Source: Lactococcus nasutitermitis (GTDB taxonomy: Bacteria; Bacillota; Bacilli; Lactobacillales; Streptococcaceae). Taken from it: 64,000 bases of DNA. Made by a program: the position numbers and the translations under genes. The stretch is taken from assembly GCF_018403765.1 (NCBI RefSeq), contig NZ_BOVQ01000004.1, positions 248,001 through 312,000 on the forward strand. Reading direction: 5' to 3'. The number at the start of each line of letters is the position of its first letter. The stretch's first letter is position 1. Under the pieces are notes generated by a model. It saw only the letters and a program-made list of their open reading frames with translations. It was not told where the DNA came from and made no database searches. Shown here one piece after another: positions 26,891 through 34,847 of this stretch.

Positions 26891-26917
26891 TCACAGCTGC
26901 ATAGACACGACTTGCAT
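26891..26917 (-). CDS. Possible eight-codon upstream ORF
   Basis: ATG at 26,917 is preceded by AGGA at good distance. It encodes MQVVSMQL and its TGA is directly followed by the ATG of the Apf-like gene (TGAATG). Since the main gene has no ribosome site of its own, translation may be coupled by termination-reinitiation. Confidence 0.4.
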   Translation of the reverse strand: MQVVSMQL

Positions 26918-27100
26918 ACTGCTTCCTGTTTTTCAATCTTGAAATACTGCCTCAAGAAAGTCGGAAATGATAGTTAAGGTCCTTTTCCTTTCACTCGTTC
27001 TCACAACGAGGGGACATTCTGCTTAAAAGAATAAAATGTCAGAATGCTGCGATTTGCTGGCACAATTACCAGTAAAATAGTTTTTCTTTTGGAAAAACAT
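26891..27100 (-). ncRNA. Structured 5' leader of the Apf-like gene
   Basis: About 210 transcribed bases downstream of an extended -10 TGT-TATACT near 27,109-27,114. Hairpins visible: TTTTTC/GAAAAA (27,081-27,097), CTGG/CCAG (27,057-27,072), GACATT/AATGTC (27,013-27,040), competing CATTCTG/CAGAATG (27,015-27,046), CTCGTT/AACGAG (26,994-27,010), TCTTGA/TCAAGA (26,937-26,957) and a long-range ACTATCATT/AATGATAGT pair (26,883-26,891 with 26,966-26,974) that covers the start codon. Candidate riboswitch or thermosensor; family not recognised. Confidence 0.5.
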
Positions 27101-27241
27101 GAGGTCTAGTATAACATGAATTTATCGTTTTTTATTACAATTCAACTTCTTTTAGTTTAAAATTTACTCAAATCAACTGTTTATGTGAAGCTTTTCTCAA
27201 AGTTTTGAACTATTTTGGTGTTATTTTTCTGAATTTAAAGT

Positions 27242-27274
27242 AAAAAAAGACTGGTTGTATAGACAATCAGCTTT
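27242..27274 (-). terminator. purF terminator
   Basis: CTGATTGT and ACAACCAG arms followed by TCTTTTTTT on the minus strand. The stretch 27,115-27,240 shows nothing else. Confidence 0.75.
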
Positions 27275-27300
27275 ATTTTTATCAAGGAAAATAATCGGTT

Positions 27301-28752
27301 TTATTTTTCAAGGCTTTTGAGATATTCTTCTTCATAATCATAGAGTGGGGTTTCGTATTTTCCATCAAAATAGGAAAGACATAGCTCGTTATGTCCTATC
27401 GCTTCTACTAATCCATCTTGACTGAGGAAACTCAAACTATCTGCTCCAATCAGTTCACTAATTTCATTGACTGTGTGATTAGCAGCGATAAGTTCTTCAC
27501 GTTTTTGGATATCAATGCCAAAAAAACAGGGATATGCAAGTGGTGGGCTGGCAATCGCAACGTGAACTTCTAGCGCACCTGCTTCTTTTAGGAGACTGAC
27601 AATACGGCGACTCGTTGTGCCACGGACGATACTATCATCTACCATGACGACACGTTTTCCTTCAACAACGCCACGGACAGCAGAGAGTTTCATACGTACA
27701 CCCTGTTCACGAAGTTCTTGAGTGGGTTGAATAAAGGTTCTCGCTGTGTATTGATTTTTAATCAGCCCCATTTCATAGGGAAGTCCTGACTCTTCTGCGT
27801 AACCTGATGCGGCGGAGAGACTAGAATTTGGTACGCCAATGACGATATCTGCATCAATTTTTGCTTCACGCGCGAGAATTTTTCCACTTCGTTTACGTGC
27901 GGTATGAACATTGACACCTGCGATATTACTATCTGGACGTGCAAAATAGATATATTCCATACTGCAAATGGTACGATGGGTATTTTGAGTAAAGCGGTCT
28001 GTATGAATGCCTGTGTCATCAATCGTAACAACTTCGCCTGGCTGGACATCTTGCACCCAAGTCGCACCGACCACATCAAAAGCGCAGGTTTCAGAGGCAA
28101 CGACTAGCGCACCATTTGCCATTTTTCCAATGGATAAGGGTCTAAAACCATTAGGGTCAAGAGCAGCAATGATGCTCGTTTCTGTCATGAGCAGATAAGC
28201 AAAACCTCCTTTGACTGTGTTTAAAGCTTCTTTGACTTTTCCCATAAATTCTGGATGGTGACTGCGTCTGATGAGGTGCATCAAAATCTCACTATCGCTA
28301 TCTGAACTAAAAATCGCACCGTCTTTTTCAAGCTGTTTTCTCAGTGTGACTGCATTTGTCAGGTTTCCATTGTGGGCAAGCGCCAGCCCTCCATCATGAA
28401 AATGAAAATTGAAAGGTTGAATATTGTTAATCGTTGCTGACCCTGCGGTAGCATAACGAATATGTCCAATCGCTCCTTTTCCTGCTAAGTCTAGTAAGTC
28501 TTTTTCATCTTTGAAAACTTCTGTGACAAGTCCTAATCCTCGTTTTTGCTGGAGTTGTCCATGATTATTACTCACAATGCCTGCGCCTTCTTGTCCGCGA
28601 TGTTGCAGAGCATGGAGTCCAAAAAAGGTCAATTTTGCTGCATCTGGATGATTCCAAACGCCAAAAAGCCCGCATTCTTCGTTGAGATGTTTATTTTCGT
28701 TTGTGTTTTGTGGTTGGTCAAACCAATTTTTTTCACGTGTCAATATTTTCAC
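27301..28752 (-). CDS. purF: Amidophosphoribosyltransferase
   Basis: 483 residues, with a 26-residue propeptide ending NEE before the catalytic Cys27 (CGLFGVW), as in Firmicutes PurF. The N-terminal Ntn glutamine amidotransferase domain shows GHIRYATAGSATINNIQPF; the PRT domain has VVMVDDSIVRGTTSRRIV for PRPP binding. Four Cys later in the chain could ligate the Fe-S cluster of this type. It makes the first dedicated step of purine synthesis. Start is GTG at 28,752. PurBox promoter upstream. Confidence 0.96.
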   Translation of the reverse strand: MKILTREKNWFDQPQNTNENKHLNEECGLFGVWNHPDAAKLTFFGLHALQHRGQEGAGIVSNNHGQLQQKRGLGLVTEVFKDEKDLLDLAGKGAIGHIRYATAGSATINNIQPFNFHFHDGGLALAHNGNLTNAVTLRKQLEKDGAIFSSDSDSEILMHLIRRSHHPEFMGKVKEALNTVKGGFAYLLMTETSIIAALDPNGFRPLSIGKMANGALVVASETCAFDVVGATWVQDVQPGEVVTIDDTGIHTDRFTQNTHRTICSMEYIYFARPDSNIAGVNVHTARKRSGKILAREAKIDADIVIGVPNSSLSAASGYAEESGLPYEMGLIKNQYTARTFIQPTQELREQGVRMKLSAVRGVVEGKRVVMVDDSIVRGTTSRRIVSLLKEAGALEVHVAIASPPLAYPCFFGIDIQKREELIAANHTVNEISELIGADSLSFLSQDGLVEAIGHNELCLSYFDGKYETPLYDYEEEYLKSLEK

Positions 28753-28775
28753 TTCTTTCCGAACTTTATAGTTCT

Positions 28776-28852
28776 ATTCTACCGTGAATATCTTTAATTT
28801 TACTGATAAAAAATGCTAATTTTGGTTAAATCAGCATTCAATGTTCGGAAAT
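28776..28852 (-). promoter_or_regulatory. purF promoter with PurBox
   Basis: AATTTCCGAACATTG contains a perfect PurBox at 28,840-28,852; TAGAAT at 28,776-28,781 lies 58 bases downstream. A terminator hairpin of the upstream GNAT gene lies between them. Confidence 0.88.
28808..28838 (-). terminator. Terminator of the GNAT gene, within the purF promoter
   Basis: ATGCTGATTT and AAATTAGCAT arms with TTTTTT after them on the minus strand. Confidence 0.8.
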
Positions 28853-28864
28853 TCGTTTTTTTGC

Positions 28865-29428
28865 TTATAATTTTTCTTTTTCTAAAAAATTTTGCCATTC
28901 TTCTCTCAAAATCCCAAAACTTATGGCATCATAGTAACTGCCATCAACAATTCTCGCTTTTCGGTATTCTGCTTCTTTTTGCATACCGCATTTTTCGGCG
29001 AGTTTCATCATTCTTTTATTTCCTGACCAGGTGGAAAGTCCAAGTCTGACTAATTCTGGTTTTTCTTGAAAAATCTGGTCAATCCAAGCTTTGAGAGCTT
29101 CTGTTCCGATGCCATTTCCCCAGTAATTTTCATTGAAAATCACAATACCAATTTCTAGCCACAGGGTTTCTTGTGATTTCCAATACCAACTGACTTCACC
29201 GATGATGGCATCATTTTCTTTATCTGCGATGATTTTCTTATTTTTGAGAACATTTTTCTGCCCTTTTGATAAAGAGTTTTTGAGTTGGGAAACTTGTTTT
29301 TCAAGTTCTTCTTTGCTGTGGCTGGCGTAATATGGACCATTCCAGTGATGAAATTCGCGTGAGGGATTATTCCAATATAAATAATCCTCGCAGTCTTTGA
29401 GTTCTAACTCTCTTAGAATGATGTTCAT
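28865..29428 (-). CDS. GNAT acetyltransferase, RimJ/RimL-like
   Basis: 187 residues from the ATG at 29,428 (GGAGG seven bases upstream). Starts MNIILRELELKDCEDYLYW; acetyl-CoA site at YWGNGIGTEALKAWIDQIF; late GNKRMMKLAEKCGMQKEAEYRKARIVDG is the usual end of protein-alanine-type acetyltransferases. Acceptor unknown. Single gene with its own terminator. Confidence 0.85.
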   Translation of the reverse strand: MNIILRELELKDCEDYLYWNNPSREFHHWNGPYYASHSKEELEKQVSQLKNSLSKGQKNVLKNKKIIADKENDAIIGEVSWYWKSQETLWLEIGIVIFNENYWGNGIGTEALKAWIDQIFQEKPELVRLGLSTWSGNKRMMKLAEKCGMQKEAEYRKARIVDGSYYDAISFGILREEWQNFLEKEKL

Positions 29429-29495
29429 TGCTGTCCTCCAGCCTCTTTTTAATATCATTATAGTACATTTTCTGCTTTATTTCCTTAATATAAAA

Positions 29496-30944
29496 TTATA
29501 CTTTTTCTTTGTCTTTTCTGCTCGTTAGAAAGAGTGCTGGGATAGCAATCACTATCAGGAGAATTGTACTGACTAGAAATCCCATTTGATAACCTTTGAG
29601 TTGTCCTATGAGTTGTAAATTTGCGAAAGTGCTCGTTCCTGCGTGTGTTTTCATGTAAGTCATGAGGCTGTTTGTGACAATCGCTGACATGATAGCGGAG
29701 CCAAGGCTTTGTCCTGTGTATTGAATCATCCGATTGGCAACGGAGACACCAGAAATCTCAGTGGGCTTAAATCCGTAGAAAACGTCGGTCATCATTGGCA
29801 TGGTAATTCCACCGACACCTAAACCACGTACAAAGAGGACTAGACCAAGAAGAATCAAGTTAGTATCTGTATGGACAAAAATGAGGGGCAAAGTACCAAG
29901 GAGTGAAATCGCAAGTGAAATGAGAACGACAAGCTGTGAGCCGATACGGTCAATGAGGCGTCCAACATAAGGGCGGGCAATCAGCATTCCGATACCTTGG
30001 GGAACAAGAATGAGTCCTGCCTCTGCTACTGTGAAATGACGGATATTTTGAAAATAAAGGGGCAAAAGGAGCATGACTCCATTGACGGCAACGCCTGTCA
30101 GGAGGACACCAATATTTCCTGCGGTAAAATTTCGATGGCTGAAATAGCGAAGTGGCATAACTGTTTGGTGTTGGCGAAGAAAGTCATAAATCACATAGAC
30201 AATGAGGAGGAGCAGGCCAAGTCCTGTGAAAATCAGCATTTTTGTATTGAAGAAATGGGTAATATTTTCGGAGCCTTGCATTATACCATAAAGAATGGCT
30301 GTTATTGCTGCTGCAAGATTTATCGTTCCCCACCAATCCATCTTGCTCTCTTTATTTGCTGGTATAAAATTGCGAAGTAAGGTAATGTTAAGCACGGTTG
30401 AGATGATGACAATGGGGACATTCACAAAGAATATCCAGCGCCAGTTGCCGTATTGCACAAGAAATCCGCCAATCACAGGTCCTAGGATAGGGCCTAAAAT
30501 CATGGGTGTGGAAACAATGGCAATCAGTTGACCGAGTAGCTTTTTAGGTGCAATTTGCATGAGCAAACTCATCGAAAGCATGGTAATGACACCGCCTGAG
30601 AGTCCTTGCAGGACACGAAATGCGATAAAACTTTCGATATTCCAAGCCAGTCCTGAGAACAGTGAAAAAGCACCAAAAATAACTACTGCGACGGTGAGTA
30701 CTTTCTTGCCGTTCAAGTGGTCCATCAACCAACCTGAAAATGAGACGGCGACTGCCATCGCGAGGACATAGCCTGTAATCGCCCATTGTACCATATTGAG
30801 TGAGCTACTAAGGTCAGTCTGTAACTTATTGATGGCGATATTGACCATGGTGGAATCGAGTATGGTTGGTAAGGCACAAATGACAAGTACCCAAGCAGTC
30901 ATCATTAATTCACGTGGTAATTTTTCTTGTTTTTCTTTTGGCAT
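29496..30944 (-). CDS. MFS multidrug exporter, DHA2 (14-helix) family
   Basis: 482 residues from the ATG at 30,944 (AAAGGAG nine bases upstream); a longer frame begins before the promoter. About 14 hydrophobic helices; motif WAITGYVLAMAVAVSFSGWLMDHLNGKK contains the D-x-x-x-G-R/K-like loop, and VLQGLSGGVITML, GPILGPVIGG match motifs C/D of EmrB/QacA/LmrB exporters. Likely proton-driven drug efflux. Controlled by the divergent TetR gene through operators in both leaders. Confidence 0.88.
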   Translation of the reverse strand: MPKEKQEKLPRELMMTAWVLVICALPTILDSTMVNIAINKLQTDLSSSLNMVQWAITGYVLAMAVAVSFSGWLMDHLNGKKVLTVAVVIFGAFSLFSGLAWNIESFIAFRVLQGLSGGVITMLSMSLLMQIAPKKLLGQLIAIVSTPMILGPILGPVIGGFLVQYGNWRWIFFVNVPIVIISTVLNITLLRNFIPANKESKMDWWGTINLAAAITAILYGIMQGSENITHFFNTKMLIFTGLGLLLLIVYVIYDFLRQHQTVMPLRYFSHRNFTAGNIGVLLTGVAVNGVMLLLPLYFQNIRHFTVAEAGLILVPQGIGMLIARPYVGRLIDRIGSQLVVLISLAISLLGTLPLIFVHTDTNLILLGLVLFVRGLGVGGITMPMMTDVFYGFKPTEISGVSVANRMIQYTGQSLGSAIMSAIVTNSLMTYMKTHAGTSTFANLQLIGQLKGYQMGFLVSTILLIVIAIPALFLTSRKDKEKV

Positions 30945-30967
30945 GAGAAATTCTCCTTTGTTTTTAT

Positions 30968-31046
30968 AGAACATAGTGTTCTTTATTTTTATAATTTTGA
31001 TTATAGTCTTTTTGAAAAAGTTTGTCAAGAATAAAGAACACCATGT
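30968..31046. promoter_or_regulatory. Exporter promoter and TetR operators
   Basis: Minus strand: TTGACA and TATAAT with 17 bases between them (around 31,000-31,028). Just downstream lies AGAACATAGTGTTCTT (30,968-30,983), an inverted repeat; AAAGAACACCATGT (31,033-31,046) is a second half-like copy. Confidence 0.75.
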
Positions 31047-31057
31047 AATTTATCATT

Positions 31058-31110
31058 TTGTAAAACTCACTTATTTTATGCTATAATGATTACTATAAAG
31101 AACAATGTGA
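31058..31110 (+). promoter_or_regulatory. TetR gene promoter and operator
   Basis: TTGTAA (31,058-31,063) and TATAAT (31,082-31,087) with 18 bases between them. TAAAGAACAATGTG (31,096-31,109) repeats the exporter operator word AAAGAACA-n-n-ATGT, implying autoregulation. Confidence 0.7.
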
Positions 31111-31119
31111 GGTTTAATT

Positions 31120-31704
31120 ATGTCTGAAAGAAAACGTGGCGAGGAACTCCAACAGGCTATTTTTGTGGCAACGATTGAGATTTTAGAAAATGAAGGATTT
31201 TTAGCGGTTAATTTTCAAAAAGTGGCAAAAAAAGCACAGACATCGCGTGGAGTGCTTTATAAGTACTGGGAGAATGCGGAAAGCTTGATTTATGCGGCTG
31301 GTCGTGATTATTTGCAGTCTCATTCAAAAAATCGTAAACCTGCGATTGAGCAAAAGTTTAATCGGGGAAATCTTCGGGCAGATTTGCTTGATATGCTTGG
31401 TTTCTTACGGGATAATGTGGATTATTTGCCGAAAAATTTTCTCGAATTTATTTTCTTTGAAGACACGCAGGGACAGCATTTGATGGATAATCGGACGCAT
31501 AATCTTGTGCTGATGGAGCGAATTTTGACGCGAGCTGAGGAACGTGGCGAGGTGCGTTTAGATATTTCGGAGTCGGCAAAGCTCCTGCCTTTTGAGCTTT
31601 TGCGGCAGCGTATGATGGTGGAAGGTGTGCGGCAAAGCGATGCTCAGCTTGAAAGTGTGGTGGATGAGATTTTGCTTCCGCTTTATCGGGTGTGTTCAAA
31701 ATAA
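31120..31704 (+). CDS. TetR-family repressor of the divergent exporter
   Basis: 194 residues. N-terminal helix-turn-helix: IEILENEGFLAVNFQKVAKKAQTSRGVLYKYWENAESLI. The C-terminal ligand half is variable and has no close family I can name. Divergent to a DHA2 exporter with shared operator words, the usual pair for drug-inducible efflux. GAGG lies nine bases before the ATG. Confidence 0.87.
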   Translation: MSERKRGEELQQAIFVATIEILENEGFLAVNFQKVAKKAQTSRGVLYKYWENAESLIYAAGRDYLQSHSKNRKPAIEQKFNRGNLRADLLDMLGFLRDNVDYLPKNFLEFIFFEDTQGQHLMDNRTHNLVLMERILTRAEERGEVRLDISESAKLLPFELLRQRMMVEGVRQSDAQLESVVDEILLPLYRVCSK

Positions 31705-31757
31705 AAATCTGTCAAAATTTTTGATGGCTTTTTTTCTTTGAAATTTTGTGTTTATTG

Positions 31758-31816
31758 TTTTTGACAGTTCTGTCAAAATTTTTCATGATTATTAGATTTG
31801 ACAAGTCTGTCAAAAC
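31758..31816. repeat. Two adjacent TTGACAG/CTGTCAA inverted repeats
   Basis: Copies at 31,758-31,780 (TTTTTGACAG-TT-CTGTCAAAA) and 31,795-31,816 (TTTGACA-AG-TCTGTCAAA), downstream of the TetR gene. Half words occur on both sides (31,710 and 31,850). Confidence 0.8.
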
Positions 31817-31817
31817 T

Positions 31818-31851
31818 TAAAAAATCAGAGTTTATAGGCTCTGATTTTTTT
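31818..31851. terminator. Bidirectional terminator
   Basis: AAAAAATCAGAG and CTCTGATTTTTT arms around TTTATAGG; serves the TetR gene and the small zinc-ribbon gene. Confidence 0.88.
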
Positions 31852-31931
31852 GACAGTTCTATTTTTTAAAGTTTGATGAAGAAATTTTCATTGATTTATT
31901 ATTTTTTTCGTTCATCAAAAAGTTGAATTTG

Positions 31932-32075
31932 TCACTCTCCATTCATGGCATCAATACCACATTGAATCAAAAATTCTGTGCAACGCTCACAATAACCATC
32001 TTCAAGCTCATCTTCCCAAAATTCTGAACCACATTCTGCGCAAATCGCTTTGCCCTCTTCTAATTTTTTATTCAT
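31932..32075 (-). CDS. Small zinc-ribbon protein
   Basis: 47 residues. Two knuckles, ICAECGSEF and YCERCTEF, give a C-x-x-C...C-x-x-C zinc site; a further Cys follows in IQCGID. AGGAAA lies seven bases before the ATG. Function unknown; could be a regulator partner or a small metal-binding stress protein. It is preceded by a terminator and a 19-bp palindrome just like the AAA gene at 34,705. Confidence 0.75.
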   Translation of the reverse strand: MNKKLEEGKAICAECGSEFWEDELEDGYCERCTEFLIQCGIDAMNGE

Positions 32076-32100
32076 TTTTATTTCCTTTCTGAGAATATTT

Positions 32101-32148
32101 CTTTTGACATAGTCAAAAGAAAATGCTATATGTGTAATATAGCATTTT
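32101..32148 (-). repeat. Terminator plus palindrome module, copy B
   Basis: AAAATGCTA/TAGCATTTT hairpin (32,120-32,148) with T tail, then CTTTTGACTATGTCAAAAG (32,101-32,119). The same order and spacing occur at 34,738-34,790. The module lies directly before the ribosome site of the following gene in both cases. Confidence 0.8.
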
Positions 32149-32182
32149 CATAAATTTTGAGCACTTCGTCAGATTTGACAGA
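32142..32182 (-). pseudogene. Relic of the purL 3' end
   Basis: 41 bases match the last part of purL (34,870-34,910) with two differences, same strand. Translated it reads SVKSDEVLKIYENA against [14 protein letters not shown] in PurL. It lies on the far side of the two-gene cassette, and part of the copy overlaps a terminator. Confidence 0.8.
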
Positions 32183-32219
32183 ACTGTCAAAAATATCACA
32201 ACAAGATGGGAGAATCATT

Positions 32220-32711
32220 TTAATCCCAGACATCGCTTCTATCATTATTGATAAACAAATTTTTATTATTTTTCACTGCTTTTCGCCAAGTTTTCAGTCC
32301 AGAAAATGGGGCAATAAGGGCAATCCAGATAAGAATAAGGAAATTTGCCAAGATAATTTTCCCAATCAATGCGCCAATCGAACCAAATAAAATCAAACTG
32401 TTTGTAAATCTATCTATAATCCCGCCCTGATAGCTCCAAAAGGCATATTTCCAGAAAATCCAAGCTAGCACTGTCCAGATAATCGGCAGAATTATACTGA
32501 CAATCGAATGTTCTGGCTGAATTGCAAAGTAAAAATTTAAAAATAAATACAAAAACAAACAACTAAAAAAACGACGGACATTGTATTTTTTTCGATAGTC
32601 AGCCGTCAAATGTTCCTGAAGTGAGGCATAGAAGCCTTTCAGATTTTTCGTTTCCTCACTTTGGCTACTTTGATTGCTTGCCTTTTCATTTTGTTCTTTG
32701 ATGGTTGCCAT
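32220..32711 (-). CDS. Small membrane protein of unknown function
   Basis: 163 residues. Polar N-terminus (about 1-45, Ser/Gln/Glu rich), then three or four hydrophobic segments: FFSCLFLYLFLNFYFAI, SIVSIILPIIWTVLAWIFWKY, and a long stretch SLILFGSIGALIGKIILANFLILIWIALIA. It starts 11 bp after the AAA gene and is probably its membrane partner. Function not recognised. Confidence 0.7.
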   Translation of the reverse strand: MATIKEQNEKASNQSSQSEETKNLKGFYASLQEHLTADYRKKYNVRRFFSCLFLYLFLNFYFAIQPEHSIVSIILPIIWTVLAWIFWKYAFWSYQGGIIDRFTNSLILFGSIGALIGKIILANFLILIWIALIAPFSGLKTWRKAVKNNKNLFINNDRSDVWD

Positions 32712-32722
32712 TTTTCTTTCCC

Positions 32723-34705
32723 CTAATTCATCTTATTGCTATTATTTTGAGCTTTTTCTGCGCCTGCTTCGACATCTTCACGTATGATTTGATTGAGTTC
32801 AGCGTCAGAAAAACTCGCTTTTTTGAAAATACGTGCATCTCGACTTTGAGTAATTAACTGCAATAAATTTCTCACATAGCGGGCATTGCCATCGACAAGA
32901 TGTTGACTTTTTGCATCACTAATGACTTTGGCTAAGGTCTCACTTGCTTCTTTATCACAAACTTGCGACTCACTCAGAAGCTGTTTTTCCGCAATCGCGA
33001 TGAGTTCTTCTGCTGAATAATCCTCAAAGTCTATCCAGTTGGTAAATCTGGAACTTAAGCCTTGATTGGACTGCAAAAAGTCTTTGATTTCCGCTGAATA
33101 TCCGGCAATAATGACAATCAGTTTGTCGCGATTATTTTCCATGTCAGCGATGAGCTGGTTGATAGCTTCTTCTTTGAAGGCTGCATTGCTTCCTGTGTCG
33201 TCTTTTGTCGCGAGTTGATAGGCTTCATCAATGAAAAGAATGCCACCCAACGCTTTTTCAATCACTTCATGCGTTTTCGTTGCTGTTTGTCCGATGTAGC
33301 CGGCGACAAGGTCTTTGGCACTGACTTCGGTAAGTTTATTTTCAGCAATCACACCATTTTCATACAAGATTTGGGCAACAAGTCTTGCGACTGTTGTCTT
33401 TCCAGTTCCAGCATTTCCTGCAAAAATCATGTGAAGAGAGGCACTCGACACTTTTTGTCCCAGCGCTTTGCGGCGTTGATTGGCGCGCGCACTGGCAATA
33501 TAAAGCATCATCTGCTCCTTGGCTTGGGCAAGTCCTGTCATATTTTCAAGCTGGTAAATCGCGCTGGACTGCCGTTTTTCTTCTGCTTTTTCTGTTAGCC
33601 AGTCCTGATAAGGTAGCCATTGTCCTGCTTGATTTTTGGCAACAACTTTAACTGTACTTTCTCCTTGAAGCTCAAAATTTCCTCCGTCAAAGTATGCCCA
33701 CCGATTGACATCTGAATAATTTTTAAAATAAGTCTGTGAGCCTTGAGAAATCTCACTCATAAAGCCATAAGTAACGGTATTTTCCCCAGAAATCGTCAAC
33801 TGACCACTATTTTTAAAGAGAAATTCTTTTTTCAAAAGCACTGGTAAATCTTCGCCAACTTGGTCTGTGGCGAGTGTATAAGTCGCTGGTGCAAGCAATT
33901 CTGAGATTTTCAGCTCTCCAAAATTTGCTAGGATGCAATAGTTACCGTCTGTCTTATGCTTTTTATCATAATAATTGCCATTTGGTGCAAGAGCTTGTCT
34001 TACCAGTGCTGCGCCTGCCAAGGGCTGGAAACGTTCAATTTCTGCTTGACTACCTTTTTGGAAAATCAGATTTGAAGCGGTCAAAACAGGAAAATTTCCT
34101 GTGACTTTGAGCGAGATATTTTGCAGTTGCAAAAAATTAGCCTGACTGGTGCTTATTGCAGCATTGAGCGTACTTTGCGGATAGCCGATATCACCTAGAT
34201 TGTTGTCATTTTCAAAGTTCACCATTTTTGCGTCAATATAAGGATGATGAAAATCACAATTTTCCAGTGTTAGCTCTCCGACATTTTCGACATAAATATC
34301 TGGAGAAAACGCTTGATTTTCCTCAATGGTCAAATCTTCAAAATCTGTAGTAAGATACTTGGTTGTGACATTGGAAAGGGTGACTTTTTTGAGATTTTTC
34401 GCATTGAAGCCATTTACCCCACAAGAGGGAACAATCAGATGGAGATTTGCCACGAGACAATTCTCCCCCAGCACCAGCCCTGCCGAATGATAGCTGGCAA
34501 GTTCAATAATAGGTTTTTTGTCATTTTTCATGATGCCTTGAATGACGCTCTGAGCAGGAAAGCTGATTGCCGTTTTTTCTTTGAACAGCTCGGTAATATC
34601 TTGTTCAATCGTGAGTATATCGCCAGTTTTCATCTTCTGCGCTGCTTCTGCTAATGAACTGACTTTCCCCAGTGGATGAAAGCCTCCTATGTAAAGATTT
34701 GCCAT
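32723..34705 (-). CDS. Beta-helix protein with SpoVK/CbbX-type AAA ATPase domain
   Basis: 660 residues. Residues about 1-360 look like a right-handed beta-helix (repeated short strands: LENCDFHHPYID, LQNISLKVTG, ASNLIFQKG, ISGENTVTYGF). A CbbX/SpoVK AAA domain follows: GLAQAKEQM near 390, Walker A FAGNAGTGKTT near 430, Walker B ILFIDEAYQL near 480, and SSRFTNWIDFEDYSAEEL. The nearest named relatives in build are EccA-type ATPases of type VII secretion, but no other T7SS gene is adjacent. RBS AAAGGTG. Confidence 0.78.
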   Translation of the reverse strand: MANLYIGGFHPLGKVSSLAEAAQKMKTGDILTIEQDITELFKEKTAISFPAQSVIQGIMKNDKKPIIELASYHSAGLVLGENCLVANLHLIVPSCGVNGFNAKNLKKVTLSNVTTKYLTTDFEDLTIEENQAFSPDIYVENVGELTLENCDFHHPYIDAKMVNFENDNNLGDIGYPQSTLNAAISTSQANFLQLQNISLKVTGNFPVLTASNLIFQKGSQAEIERFQPLAGAALVRQALAPNGNYYDKKHKTDGNYCILANFGELKISELLAPATYTLATDQVGEDLPVLLKKEFLFKNSGQLTISGENTVTYGFMSEISQGSQTYFKNYSDVNRWAYFDGGNFELQGESTVKVVAKNQAGQWLPYQDWLTEKAEEKRQSSAIYQLENMTGLAQAKEQMMLYIASARANQRRKALGQKVSSASLHMIFAGNAGTGKTTVARLVAQILYENGVIAENKLTEVSAKDLVAGYIGQTATKTHEVIEKALGGILFIDEAYQLATKDDTGSNAAFKEEAINQLIADMENNRDKLIVIIAGYSAEIKDFLQSNQGLSSRFTNWIDFEDYSAEELIAIAEKQLLSESQVCDKEASETLAKVISDAKSQHLVDGNARYVRNLLQLITQSRDARIFKKASFSDAELNQIIREDVEAGAEKAQNNSNKMN

Positions 34706-34737
34706 TCTGCACCTTTTATTTTTCCTGATAATGTTTT

Positions 34738-34790
34738 CTTTTGACTACGTCAAAAGAAAATGCTAGATTACGTAGTAATTGTAGCATTTT
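34738..34790 (-). repeat. Terminator plus palindrome module, copy A
   Basis: AAAATGCTA/TAGCATTTT hairpin (34,757-34,790) with a T tail terminates purL; then the palindrome CTTTTGACTACGTCAAAAG (34,738-34,756) lies in the 5' region of the AAA gene. Confidence 0.82.
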
Positions 34791-34847
34791 GGAAATTATG
34801 TAAAATTATAATTTTTTTCAGGCTCGCACTCTTTTTGACAGAACTTT

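Noticed and set aside
28755-28767. Second PurBox-like word CTTTCCGAACTTT on the plus strand near the purF start
   Set aside because: It has a mismatch, lies downstream of the promoter in the opposite orientation and overlaps the ribosome site; likely chance, though autoregulation is not excluded.
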